From: Phoronis australis
Taxonomy: Eukaryota; Phoronida; Phoronidae
Assembly: GCA_002633005.1 (NCBI GenBank)
Contig: NMRA01000125.1
Coordinates: 717,566-781,565 of the forward strand
Length of the DNA stretch: 64,000 nt
Reading direction: 5' to 3'
Shown: positions 37,410-47,108 of the stretch, in pieces
How the letters are laid out: each line of letters starts with the position of its first letter
How positions within the stretch are numbered: position 1 is the first letter of the stretch
Notes under the pieces: model-generated
The model's database searches: none
Seen by the model: only the letters and a program-made list of their open reading frames with translations
What the model was told of the DNA's origin: nothing
Position numbers and translations under genes: made by a program

Positions 37410-37500
37410 TTGTGTACAATTGGCGCAGTGGTACAACACCAGACTTGAGAGGAAGAAAAAATCGTATCATTCCAAAGTTCCAAGCTCAGGAAGTTTTCCT
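37410..37500 (+). repeat. possible tRNA-derived SINE head
   Basis: TGGCGCAGTGG at 37421-37431 matches the polymerase III A-box consensus exactly. It continues TACAACACCAGACTTGAGA, a tRNA-like order of D arm then anticodon arm. A degenerate B box (AGTTCCAAGCTC) follows about 55 bases later. No complete cloverleaf can be folded, so this is not a functional tRNA call. Confidence 0.3.
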
Positions 37501-37994
37501 TGACCAAGTAAGCAACCCACCTCTGTGAGTAGCGCTACATACATGTAAAACCACTTGCTATCTATCATCGACCTCGTTTCTCGATTCAGCGTCAAGTTCT
37601 CCATGGTTTTGTACCATTTTAGTGCCCCAATTAGATCTTGCTACGCTGACAATTTGGTAGCATTTGTGGTACTATAATAATTACCGGGATCGTTTTGTTT
37701 AACACTAACACGTTCGTGGATTATTTATTTGCATGTACATTGTACTGTAAAACGCAAGGAATAACAGCTGCCTAACAAGTATCGACGTTTCCAAATAACT
37801 GCAAACCCATAATCATGGACAGAGATAAGGACAGTCATAATGATATTTATATTCACGTGTTCACACTATTCCTGTTTTAATGTTACGACGTGTGAAGACG
37901 TGTATGTACATGTACATACATACATAGTGTTATAACTGTTATCTACTCAAGCGCATTGGGCTGAAGCCAACGTGAAGCACAGGGGGCGTACCCT

Positions 37995-38040
37995 TTGCCA
38001 CACACACGCACGGGCGCGCGCTCACACACGCACCGCAGAA
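37995..38040. repeat. alternating CA/CG tract upstream of the receptor gene
   Basis: CACACACACGCACGGGCGCG followed by CGCTCACACACGCACCG, a mostly alternating purine-pyrimidine tract about 290 bases before the receptor ATG. Such tracts can adopt left-handed Z-DNA under torsion. A regulatory role is inference. Confidence 0.5.
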
Positions 38041-38269
38041 ACGCTTACCACGGCCATTAATCCCGATCACACTAAGATAATCTTATCACAGACAATTGTA
38101 TAGTCACGTGCAGTTAATTAAAAATTCTCTGTGGTAAGATTGTTTCCTTTTTGGAGTTCATGTTCCTTTTAGAGGGTTTTTGTGTACTGTTTTCGAAATC
38201 GAGCACCGTCGGCTGCGCTGAAATAATTAAACAAAATCGCATACATGTAAGCTTTTTGGTGGTTATGTA

Positions 38270-38327
38270 TTTTCAAATTTTCAGGTTATGATATTTGAAG
38301 TCGCCAAATAACACTCAGTGTTAAAAT
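38270..38327 (+). promoter_or_regulatory. splice acceptor and 5' leader of the receptor exon
   Basis: TATTTTCAAATTTTCAG ends at 38284, a good acceptor. If used, the coding exon starts at 38285 and has a 43-base leader before the ATG. An in-frame TAA at 38322 sits one codon before the ATG, so translation cannot begin further upstream in this exon. Confidence 0.5.
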
Positions 38328-39596
38328 ATGGCTGGCCTTGTTGTGAACTCAACGGACACGTCAGTTGTAGGAGAGACTTTGCAAGATATGGAGAACAGCA
38401 TGACCACAATTGGAGCCGTTATCTCGAGTATGAACAACCTGTCAAATGATCTTGATGGCAATGCATTTGGGCCCAAACCGTTCAACGTGGTGTGGCTACG
38501 TGTGATTTTTATCTTTTTATACTGTATAATTTTCCTGATTGGAGTCAGTGGCAACTTCTTAGTCATATTTGTTGTGTTACGCAACAAAGCTATGAGAACG
38601 ATTACCAATATCTTCATCACCAATCTAGCAGCCAGCGACATCATGTTCTGCTTAGTCATTGCATTCACGCCCATGGCGGCATTGATGGATTCGTGGCCGT
38701 TTGGATCCGGCTTGTGCCACATTGCACCGATGATATCGGCGGTCAACGTGTTTGTCTCCACGTTGACATCAGTAGCCATTGCTGTGGATCGATACTTCGT
38801 GATCGTCCATCCGTTCAAACAAAGAATCAAGGTTTGGCTGTGTATCGTGTTTATCATGGCTATATGGCTCATTGCCGTCAGCACCTCGCTCCCCATCCCC
38901 GTGTATATGAAACACTATTATTTTAAGGGTTCTTATAAGTGCGAGGAAAGCTTTCCTGGAAATGGAGAACCGTCCAGATTCTACACTCTGATGCTTATGA
39001 TCCTTCAGTACATCGTACCATGCATCATTATCGTCTATTGTTATACCGCAGTCAGCATGTCATTGAAAAAAAGATCCCTGATGAAACTCGGCTCGAAGAG
39101 TCGGGAACGCGAGGAGATGGAGATCAAGCGCAAGCGCAAAACCAACCGGATGTTGATTTCTATGATCGCTATCTTTGTTGTGTGCTGGTTGCCCCTCAAT
39201 TTGTACCACCTCATTACGTCATTCATGACCACGGACAAGGCGACAAGCAAAGAATCAGTTCTGTGCTTTTTGATAACTCACATCATCTCGGCGTCGTCCA
39301 CTGTCTATAATCCGTTCCTATATGCTTTCATGAACGACAACTTCAGGAAGGAATTTAACCAAATCATCCCCTGTCTCTTCCGAAGTGTTGAGAGTCGAGG
39401 GGCAACTGGTGGATCGACCTATACGGCAGTTGAAACGCAAAATTCCTTTGTTAATCGATCGCCGTCGCGAGAAATCATTAACAATCAAAGTGCAGCGAAC
39501 GGAAACGGAAACTATAACACCATGAAAGGAGCAACTGCAAGCTACGACGCAGAAGCAGAACAAATACATCTTCACGTTGGAGAAAACGAGGCCTAA
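38328..39596 (+). CDS. class A G-protein-coupled receptor, neuropeptide Y / sNPF / PrRP receptor-like
   Basis: A 422-residue plasma-membrane receptor, intronless in the coding part. The ATG has strong context (A at -3, G at +4) and an in-frame stop two codons upstream. The N-terminus (1-54) lacks a signal peptide and has N-glycosylation sites at N7 and N37. Seven membrane helices lie roughly at 55-82, 91-118, 127-158, 168-191, 217-243, 272-298 and 310-334. Class A residues are all present: N76, D104, W123, the C130-C205 disulfide, DRY 154-156, W180, P231, FVVCWLP 283-289 and NPFLY 328-332. Loop 3 is basic (KRKRK near 267-271). Helix 8 reads MNDNFRKEF with a possible palmitoylation cysteine at 349. 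The tail is long and Asn/Ser-rich. NPFLYAFMNDNFRKEF and CWLPLNLYHLI resemble neuropeptide Y, invertebrate short neuropeptide F and prolactin-releasing-peptide receptors, so a peptide ligand and G-protein signalling are expected. The family is near certain; the exact subfamily and ligand are inference. Confidence 0.95.
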   Translation: MAGLVVNSTDTSVVGETLQDMENSMTTIGAVISSMNNLSNDLDGNAFGPKPFNVVWLRVIFIFLYCIIFLIGVSGNFLVIFVVLRNKAMRTITNIFITNLAASDIMFCLVIAFTPMAALMDSWPFGSGLCHIAPMISAVNVFVSTLTSVAIAVDRYFVIVHPFKQRIKVWLCIVFIMAIWLIAVSTSLPIPVYMKHYYFKGSYKCEESFPGNGEPSRFYTLMLMILQYIVPCIIIVYCYTAVSMSLKKRSLMKLGSKSREREEMEIKRKRKTNRMLISMIAIFVVCWLPLNLYHLITSFMTTDKATSKESVLCFLITHIISASSTVYNPFLYAFMNDNFRKEFNQIIPCLFRSVESRGATGGSTYTAVETQNSFVNRSPSREIINNQSAANGNGNYNTMKGATASYDAEAEQIHLHVGENEA

Positions 39597-41270
39597 GATG
39601 TGCACCATAAACTAGTGTGCACGTACTGAGTATCAGTGCCCATGCATTGGCGAAGATGATGTCTCGTTTCGCTGTTTACGTAGCGTTAGAAGACATGCAT
39701 CCGGTCTCGATAAACAGGTCTACTTGCAATGAGACGGCTTTGCTTCCATTTTCAGACGTTCGCTGCATATCTGGTTGTATGTCTGTCTCGTGATTCCCGT
39801 GACTTCACTCTAAGAGTTATGAGGACTACAACACTGCAAAAGTGTTGGGTCTCAAATGAAACAAAGAATTTTACGAGAATGTTAATGATGCGGATACGAG
39901 AAAGGTAACGGATTTTCTTCGTTAACATCATCGATCTAGTCACATGGTGGGTCAAATGTGTCATCCGACGATTGTCGGGTAATTTTGCTAACCTGAACGA
40001 CGCGATAACGAGGCGCTGAGAAAAGCTTAGCCTTGCGTGTCTGAGTTTTTTGCTTCTATGACTTGCATCTTTCAGAAAAAATATGGTTGTTTTGTGATCG
40101 CGGTCCTTTATTAAGACGGGCGTTTTTTCTCGGATTTTTCGCCTTCCGTTCTGGTTTCGAAGGATTAGCTAGAAATGAGTCGGGGATATTCACCAGTCTT
40201 TAAGAATATCAAGATGATTATGGGTTGCGGAAACCTCTTCAGATAAGGTGGAATAAACACCTAACCTTGATTTATGGTTATTTCACCAAAAGCTGGCTTG
40301 GTCACCTACTAATGCACCAACAGTATCTCCGGTCCCCTGTGACTGGTTTAACACGTACGTTACTCACACTAACTAATTAAGCAGGTTTTGTAAGGATTTT
40401 CCAAACTTGCTCAATTTTAGTGCTCACTGCAGTGGCTGGTCCTTGTTTCACTTTACATTTTTAAATGGCCAAATCGTTGGATAATATTCGATAATAGGTC
40501 CAAACCGGGTTCAATGTATTGTCTTTGACTACACGTCGGCGCTAAGTCACAACGTACCCAAGTATGACGTTTATAATTTATGCGAAGTTGTAATACAGTT
40601 AACGTAACTGTGAACCTCAAAACAAAAAAATAACATTTTTTTTGATAAATGCTTCCTTTAATATATTAGCTTTGATTTAGCATTTTATAGGAATCGAGAC
40701 AAATTCAAAAACACGCGTTTTAGAGGTTTTTCACTAACCACATTCCTCCGTCGTATCTCTTCTATTTCTGTCTATGATTTAGTCCAGTCCAATGACTCAG
40801 TTACACTCTCGGTAATTTCCGCGATCGGCCATCACCACCGAGCGTTTTAAAGCTACCGTCATTTTTGTAAGTCAACATTCATTCATAGGAGCTGTGAATC
40901 GAATCTGAAATATATAAAAATGTAAGCAATGGCGTAATATGTCGAGAATTCATATTTGTAAGCATAATAGGCAGAAGCTACAATTTATTGCGTCAGTGAA
41001 CTCGCTGATTGTTGCATGCATTCGGCTTCTCAGTGTATTTCACACCTCCAAAATCCTGGACCCGGGGATCCAGGTCATCTGCGATACGCCAACTACGGAT
41101 TTATATCTACCATCAGACATTAGTTATGAGGACCACAAACAACACGACACTCGGTTAGTAAACTGATATTTGACCTCTGGTAGTACCCGCCCTATGGATT
41201 ACGAATATGGAAAATCAGACACTTCAGTGTCTCCGATAAAATGAACGAAAGGTCCTCCCGTTCCTGACTA
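39597..41270. other. downstream of the receptor: probable 3' untranslated region, then non-coding
   Basis: No frame of note. The first clear AATAAA after the stop is at 40252-40257, a candidate polyadenylation signal about 650 bases downstream; the true end is unknown. Nothing else was recognised up to the foldback element at 41271. Confidence 0.4.
40252..40257 (+). promoter_or_regulatory. candidate polyadenylation signal AATAAA
   Basis: First canonical hexamer seen downstream of the receptor stop codon. It lies in AT-rich DNA where the hexamer is expected by chance, so support is weak. Confidence 0.3.
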
Positions 41271-41711
41271 CGTCGTGACACCATTCAAGAGTCTATTAAA
41301 TGTAAGCCGTTACATGCTTGTAGGTCATGGTAATATATTACTACAATACAATTACTCTGTATTACTCTTCAACAAGCCCGCAATGAGACGGTCTTTTGTT
41401 TGAGCAACGAGAACAAGTGCGAAGTCGCGATACCTAGGAGTTCTGGGATAGCGGTACTTTCATCTCAGGCTGCCGCTTTGTAAATTCGGCGCAAAATACA
41501 GATTGCCGCTAGTCTTGAAGCTGAATATAAGCCAAAATCTTGACAACAAGAGTGAACATCGACTTGATCCTGGAGCGCACTATAACACGCATGCAGGACT
41601 CGTTGAAGAGTGATACGGTGTGTAATGTATTGTAGTAATACATGTATATCACAGCGAGCGGCAAGCATGTAACGGCTTGCATTTAATAGACTCTTGAATG
41701 GTATTACGGCG
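41271..41711. mobile_element. foldback MITE with about 115-base inverted arms
   Basis: The left arm 41271-41385 and right arm 41588-41711 are inverted copies. Shared words include CCATTCAAGAGTCTATTAAA, GCCGTTACATGCTTG, ATTACTACAATACA and ACTCTTCAAC. The outer tips are CGTCGTGACACC and CGCCGTAATACC. A 200-base spacer has no coding frame; the 97-codon reverse frame simply reads the spacer and right arm. The single-stranded form would make a long hairpin. Confidence 0.8.
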
Positions 41712-42429
41712 TTTGGAACTGGTGAAAGATCACAGTTTTGCGAACTTGATTTGTACAAGAAAGGAAACCAACAGACAGGGATATAGTTCTATTTCGCAAT
41801 GTGAAAGTGGTTCAAAGTAGCAACAAAAAATCATAGCTAAATCTCGCCCTAGCTCGGTCATTTCTTGACGCATCTCGCAGGGCAATTCTCTAAGTATTTT
41901 TTTTCTGTGCTTTTTAAAAATTCTCCATGATGTCGGTTCTGTATTTTATTTACGCCACTCCCTCGTGGTAACAACCCTTCTCGATAAAGCCGCCTTGACC
42001 TAGTTTAAAAGACATACAATCTCCGCCTACAGTTATTCACGTGATTTTAACCCGCATTCTGACAGACTCGATTAGGTCGTTAAAACTGATTCAAGGCTAT
42101 TCCTAAATTTCTGCATTGTGCAATACCCAAATTAATCATACATGTATGCTGAAATTATAAATACCCTGCTCGAGTTACTGTGAAGATTACTTGCTCTCAC
42201 AGTTAAGAAACCCCTGAAAGTTCTTATAAGATGAGAAATGTGCACTCCTCAATCACCGCCGTGCGTTATTGCCGATTTTTCGCGTTGCGACTTTGGAGTT
42301 TATTTTAATTTTTGAACATGGATTTCTCGGCGATGACATGAAATTTCGAATGCTTGCTATTTGATACCTTTCAAAGGAAACCGGATCTCAAAACCTCGAT
42401 TTAGGTCCTTGTTTTCCGGGACGAAGCCT
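41712..42429. other. non-coding, nothing recognised
   Basis: Stops in all frames. No repeat boundary was seen. Confidence 0.5.
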
Positions 42430-42684
42430 TCAAAAATCAAAAGTACGACGTTTTTGCTCAAAATGCTCTAAAACCTCGATAATCAAAAAACTAAGACCTA
42501 TTTCAGATATTCGAATCACAGTTTCCTCAAATATGTCATGATCATCGTGTTGACAAAAGACCAATATGATCGGAGGAACAATATTTTTAAAATCTCTGTT
42601 CAAATTCAAAAAATCACCAAAACCCATATCGGTAAAAATTGAATACAAGTAAAAAAGATTAATAAATTTTGTTAGGAAATTCAT
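42430..42684 (-). CDS. unrecognised 84-codon open frame
   Basis: Reads MNFLTKFINLFYLYSIFTDM at the start, then ends ...HFEQKRRTFDF before a TGA. It has a hydrophobic N-terminal part and an acidic centre (CQHDDHDIFEE). No known domain was recognised. It has no promoter or splice signal that persuades me. The same strand stays unusually open in pieces just downstream (to about 42260), which could mean a decayed element or a chance AT-rich run. Confidence 0.15.
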   Translation of the reverse strand: MNFLTKFINLFYLYSIFTDMGFGDFLNLNRDFKNIVPPIILVFCQHDDHDIFEETVIRISEIGLSFLIIEVLEHFEQKRRTFDF

Positions 42685-44740
42685 TCACCTTTCAGAAAAT
42701 ATGTACTTTGTAGGGGTTACAGCTAGCAGAATTTAAGATACGTGTAATTGTTCTTAAATACAACCTGGCTAAATAAGGTTCGTACATGTAGTTACCTAAC
42801 TTTATAAGTGCAAACAGCATATGCGCGATGGTGTGTACTGGTCCAGCGTGCGACCAACAGATCATGAGAAATAAATGGTCTGTGCGGATGGTTTTAATAA
42901 TCCCCTTTTCTTTATATGCTTACCTGCAGGTACCTTAACCGCATCACACCATTCATTTTACGTGGGATCGGTAGTCACGTAATCGAATTGACTGTGTAGC
43001 TAATTTCATTACTATTTTTGTCAATTATAAAACCGAGAAGCGTTCTGAAGTCCAGTTACAAATGTGAGCTGCACCAGGGAGGAGGGTGGTAGGTATACAT
43101 GTATGTTGTAGGTGGGAAGCTTGGGTCACTCAAACGTGATCTCTAAACCATCACAGGTGATCTGTATCAAATTAAATGTAACGGATAAAACAAATCGGAA
43201 CAAAATCGGTTCAATGCAGAATCAATTGCCTCTGAAAGACAAGCTGCGATTGGTCCATTTTCAACTTGAGTCTCCAGTTAAACTTCAACGGTACCAGACC
43301 CTAACTCCAAACTGTATCAGTACTCGAAAATGTAACGATGAACGTTAGAGCCCCTTACTGAAGACAATTTCATTTTGGCCTGCTTTCAGTACAGTTAATC
43401 TGTTTGCATTAAGGGGGTTCGTACGAAACCATGCGAATGAATGTCTTCAATGATGTCAGTGGAGTCTTAAAATGGCACTTGTAACACTTCAACCAATGTT
43501 CAATTAATCGCTGTGTTGGATTCATGTATAAGTAAGTGTACAATGCTTTGAATATGGCACTTCACCGTACAATATGCGGTTATTGTATAAGAAAATCAAA
43601 TCGGTCACGGTCTGCGTTCGGAAGTATGTTAGGAACGGAGACAGTGGTCGTGCAGTTCTTGTTGGTCGAATTTGTGAGTCACCATTTTGATCGCTTTCAT
43701 GTGCTTTGTTATTAAATGTCTGCACCCTGTTCCTCCTGTGTGTTGTTTCCTAAAATAAAGCGTTGTTGTCCCAACAACTTGTGTTACTTAATTAAATTGA
43801 AATGCTGTAGACGGACGTTCGTTAATGTCGAGTGACCGTCCGGGGCGTGGCCCCAACCGGTCCAGTCAGTGATCATCATGTGAGCGCTGTCTGGGTGCTG
43901 TTACAACTGAAAGCTCTTAGGGACGGACACTATTCTCCAACACAAACTTAATACTATACCCCGCTGAACCAAATAAAGAATCAATTTGTTTGTTGATGAC
44001 AATGCTCCGGTGGCTTGGCCGCTTTTACACAGCAAGTCGTTGGACTATAGCTGAGTTACTTACAAAGCCAGTTGCTGCAACAGTTTCATATCCATAAGCG
44101 ACCACCAGATTTTCCGTTCCACAAAATCCGTCTGGGAAAAAGTTCTGCTGTAACAATCGATGCGCTTCACATTTGGATTTTCATGAATTCTCGTGGCATA
44201 CATTCGAATCCTGCTTTCAATAGTTCCCCTTCACCTACCATTGAATTAACGTAGTTGACATCGGCACTCACGCAGCCGCCTCGATACCAGGTAGGCTTCA
44301 GTTTGATTGCAACTGAAACTAATTATGGAAACTAATTATGATTTTTTCATGGTTTCTGACCACTACAGAAATTTTACTATTGGAATGGCTACAAACTTGC
44401 CAGACGCCTCAGACACTCCATTATAGGCACAACGCTTTGTCACTGAAATAGCGGCGCACACTCATCCCAAGATCCGGTGACGTCATCGCCTTGTGCCTTC
44501 AACTTCCTTAATTTAAATTTTGAATTTTCTCCATAGACGTATCATATATTGCCATTGCAGTTCTTTGGAATCCAATTGAATAACGTTCCCAGTGCCTATG
44601 TTTTCCCCTAAAGCACCATAATGTGTTCTTGTCAGTTGTCATCGTAATTTAAACGTGCATCTTGAGCTTGGCACAGCGCAATACAACGGCGGTTTTCATT
44701 GGCTGTCAGCTAGCATTTTTAACAAGGAAGTAAGGGCAGA
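42685..44740. other. non-coding, nothing recognised
   Basis: Short frames only (78 codons or fewer). A small duplication, GAAACTAATTATG, is repeated near 44315-44340. Confidence 0.5.
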
Positions 44741-44748
44741 TATACTTA

Positions 44749-45328
44749 CCTCGCTGGTTCCCTGCGTGCTGCTAGGTGGTCGGTAGCCAGCACGCAGGTA
44801 TCACTTAATTTTCCTCGGGAATTTTTTTCACACCGTCGTTTCTGATTGGCTAGTCGAATTTTCAACAGGCAGCGCTTTACACAAGCAAACTGATATAACT
44901 GATGATGGACTGAAGAGTAAATGTGGTCTGTTGGGCAGACAAATCGGTGCTTAAATTTACATGTATGTTCAGGAATTGTGAATCCTAGAAATTATGGTTG
45001 CGCCTTTTCGGAGTGCATCTTTCTACTGTCGATGACTTTTGTTTACGATACTGTCATGTATTCATAAATTATGAATAACACGGGCTAGATATGTATTTAT
45101 TGTACGTGTATGTGCTTCAAGCACACGGCTATTAAACATTACTGCAGAAACAAAATAGTTGATGCGACGCCACTTGCATGACAAGACTAAAAATCGTTCA
45201 CAGTCTGCCATTTATTTACGGTGTTGTAAAGCTAACCAATGACTGGTGAGGTTACACCAACCAATGCTAAAGCGCGTGCCAATGCGTGATACCTGCGTGC
45301 TGGCTAGGCACGCAGGGGACCAGCGAGG
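44749..45328. mobile_element. hAT-like MITE, copy 2, intact with perfect 8-bp target-site duplication
   Basis: A 580-base element with perfect tips CCTCGCTGG ... CCAGCGAGG, flanked by TATACTTA at 44741-44748 and 45329-45336. The inverted arms continue with CCCTGCGTGC, and each holds CCAGCACGCAGGTATCAC. It is colinear with 15473-16062 and with the truncated copy at about 59160-59570. It has no coding capacity. The exact 8-base duplication supports mobilisation by a hAT-type transposase. Confidence 0.9.
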
Positions 45329-45336
45329 TATACTTA

Positions 45337-45987
45337 TAAAGTAAATAAATTCGGTAAAGCGAACGTTGGATGTCTCTGGTGAGCTAACTACTTAAATTGT
45401 GAAATTATCAAAGCGTTAGTCTGCAATGGATGTAATTATCGGCTCCTAATTATTATAAAAATAAACACAACTTAAGAATGGCCTCTCATTTTTCCCGAAC
45501 CTACTTTTGGGACAGCATTTTTTACCCATGATGCAGCTGGAGAGCCACAGACAGATTGCACTTTTACAGCTTTGCTTAGTCAGACCTGAAGTAGTTTTTC
45601 CTTCAGGTATTGATGTGAGACAGAGCCTTGTAAAATATAAAAATAATCAATAATGGAAATCTCAATCCCTTCTTAACTCTCAGTACTGCGCGTTTCACAG
45701 TGTGACATCTGTAGAATTGATGATGACAGGTCCCGGGGCCTTGAGCATCCAGAAGTTTAGGGGGCACTGCTAGTTTCAATTACCCAGCCTCGATCATCAC
45801 CTCCCTCCCCTGCACACAGTATTCACTTCCCAGAACAACACGATTTTTGACTCTCGGTCGCCGCTATTCTCTGGCCACACACCATTGCCATAAATATTAC
45901 TCCCCATTGCCCTCTGTCACAAAGTTCGATGCTATGGTCTTGAGGAGGGGTCCCCGCACAAATCGAGGGTCCTTAGACATTTGAACA
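45337..45987. other. non-coding; one small perfect hairpin
   Basis: ACCTGAAG at 45584-45591 is inverted as CTTCAGGT at 45601-45608, an 8-base stem with a T-rich loop. Nothing else stands out. Confidence 0.4.
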
Positions 45988-46150
45988 GCTTGGGTATTTT
46001 GTAGCCTCAAATTTTTCCTCAAAGACTTATGCAACTTGCGCATTTGCAATCATACGGTAAGATATATGACTCAAAGTGGAAAAATGATTGGCCGTAATGA
46101 CCGAAATTTGTTCATGCACCTATAACATTCACCTCAACTGGAATACGGAT
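45988..46150. repeat. left-end fragment of MITE family C
   Basis: GGGTATTTTGTAGCCTCAAA then TTTTTCC matches the family left end. The element seems cut at its right side where the next copy begins. Confidence 0.45.
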
Positions 46151-46347
46151 CACCTCAGGTATTTAGAAGCCTCAAATTTCCTATAGGATGTGAACAGTGC
46201 CTGTGCGCATACATGTAAGAACTCCTTGCAGTCAGACTGTTATTCTAAAAATGAAAATCACTTGACTTGTTATATTACGAAAGTTCGTGCACGCAGATAA
46301 GCTTCACCTCCGAGTGGAAATTTGAGGTTACGACAATACCTGAGGTG
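46151..46347. mobile_element. MITE family C, copy 2, best preserved
   Basis: CACCTCAGGTATT..AGCCTCAAATTTCC at 46151 is inverted as GGAAATTTGAGGTTACGACA then ATACCTGAGGTG ending at 46347. The inverted ends are about 34 bases and the element is 197 bases, with no coding frame. No clear target-site duplication was seen. Confidence 0.7.
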
Positions 46348-46539
46348 TTCTAACTGTTCCGAGGAAAATTGAGCCATGAGCTTTAGCCTAATGGACAATC
46401 TAGTACTGGGGGAATACCCACCCACTAAACAGTGGGTTCAAAAAGACCCATGGAATGGGAGTTAAATGAAATGTATCTCTTTCATGATTTTTATTCCTAA
46501 ACCACCGCCCATTTTGCCAAAATCTTAGGCCCTTCCAAG

Positions 46540-46692
46540 GCGGATACAGGATTTTGAGTTGGGGGGGGGCAGGGTAGGGTATTAGCCAGGATTTTGTCCA
46601 TCCGCCTTTTGCACCCCCGAACTGCCAAATGGAATCTGGGAGAATTTTAGGGGGCCATGGCCCCCATTGGCCCCCCTCTAAATGCGCCACTG
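46540..46692. repeat. G-run interspersed repeat
   Basis: GGCGGATACAGGATTTTGAG followed by a run of G leads to GGGGGCCATGGCCCCC and ends CTAAATGCGCCACTG. The style is common in marine invertebrate genomes, and related fragments sit at 9195-9370 and 50350-50395. The tryptophan/proline-rich reverse frame at 46400-46699 is only a translation of this repeat. Confidence 0.55.
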
Positions 46693-46965
46693 TTTTCATA
46701 GTGGTTTTGGACAGCTTTTTAACCCTCTAAACTTGTCCAGAGGTACTTGGCATGTAGATTCCAAATTGTTAAAAGTACTGATATTAAAGTCTGTCCATAT
46801 TTTCGTAGTTAGAAAATGGTACCTAGGGTTTTTGACTCCCAGAATGAAACATGTTGTATTAATGTGAAAACCTAAGCCTTGTGACTACTGACTGAAGAAA
46901 TATCCAATCCTTCCTAGGCACAAGAAACCGTCAGTTTGAGTTAAGTGATCCGACTCAGTGAACAT

Positions 46966-47108
46966 GGGCACCGCACCATAGGGGGCTGGGGGGCTATAGC
47001 TCCCCACTTTTTTCAGTGCTACGCCGCACATGATCTATAGGCGGTGCACCAAAGGGGGGCTGATGGGGCTTTAGCCCCCACTTTTTTCAGTGCTGCGCCA
47101 CCCATGTT
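46966..47108. repeat. two diverged tandem units of a GGGGGCT repeat
   Basis: Two units of about 70 bases, each running GCACCA-AGGGGGCT...AGC-CCCCACTTTTTTCAGTGCT then (A/G)CGCC(G/A)C-CATG. Most likely a local duplication of an interspersed repeat end. Confidence 0.65.

Noticed and set aside
38321-38896. 191-codon reverse-strand frame
   Set aside because: It is the antisense shadow of the receptor coding sequence; its peptide has no recognisable feature.
38492-39310. 144- and 123-codon + strand frames within the receptor
   Set aside because: Frame-shifted readings of the same coding DNA, rich in His/Tyr/Ser as expected for out-of-frame membrane-protein codons.
45584-45608. Perfect 8-base hairpin resembling a terminator or histone stem-loop
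   Set aside because: Not adjacent to any gene, and the sequence does not match the histone 3' stem-loop.
46400-46699. 99-codon W/P-rich reverse frame
   Set aside because: Translation of a G-run interspersed repeat, not a gene.
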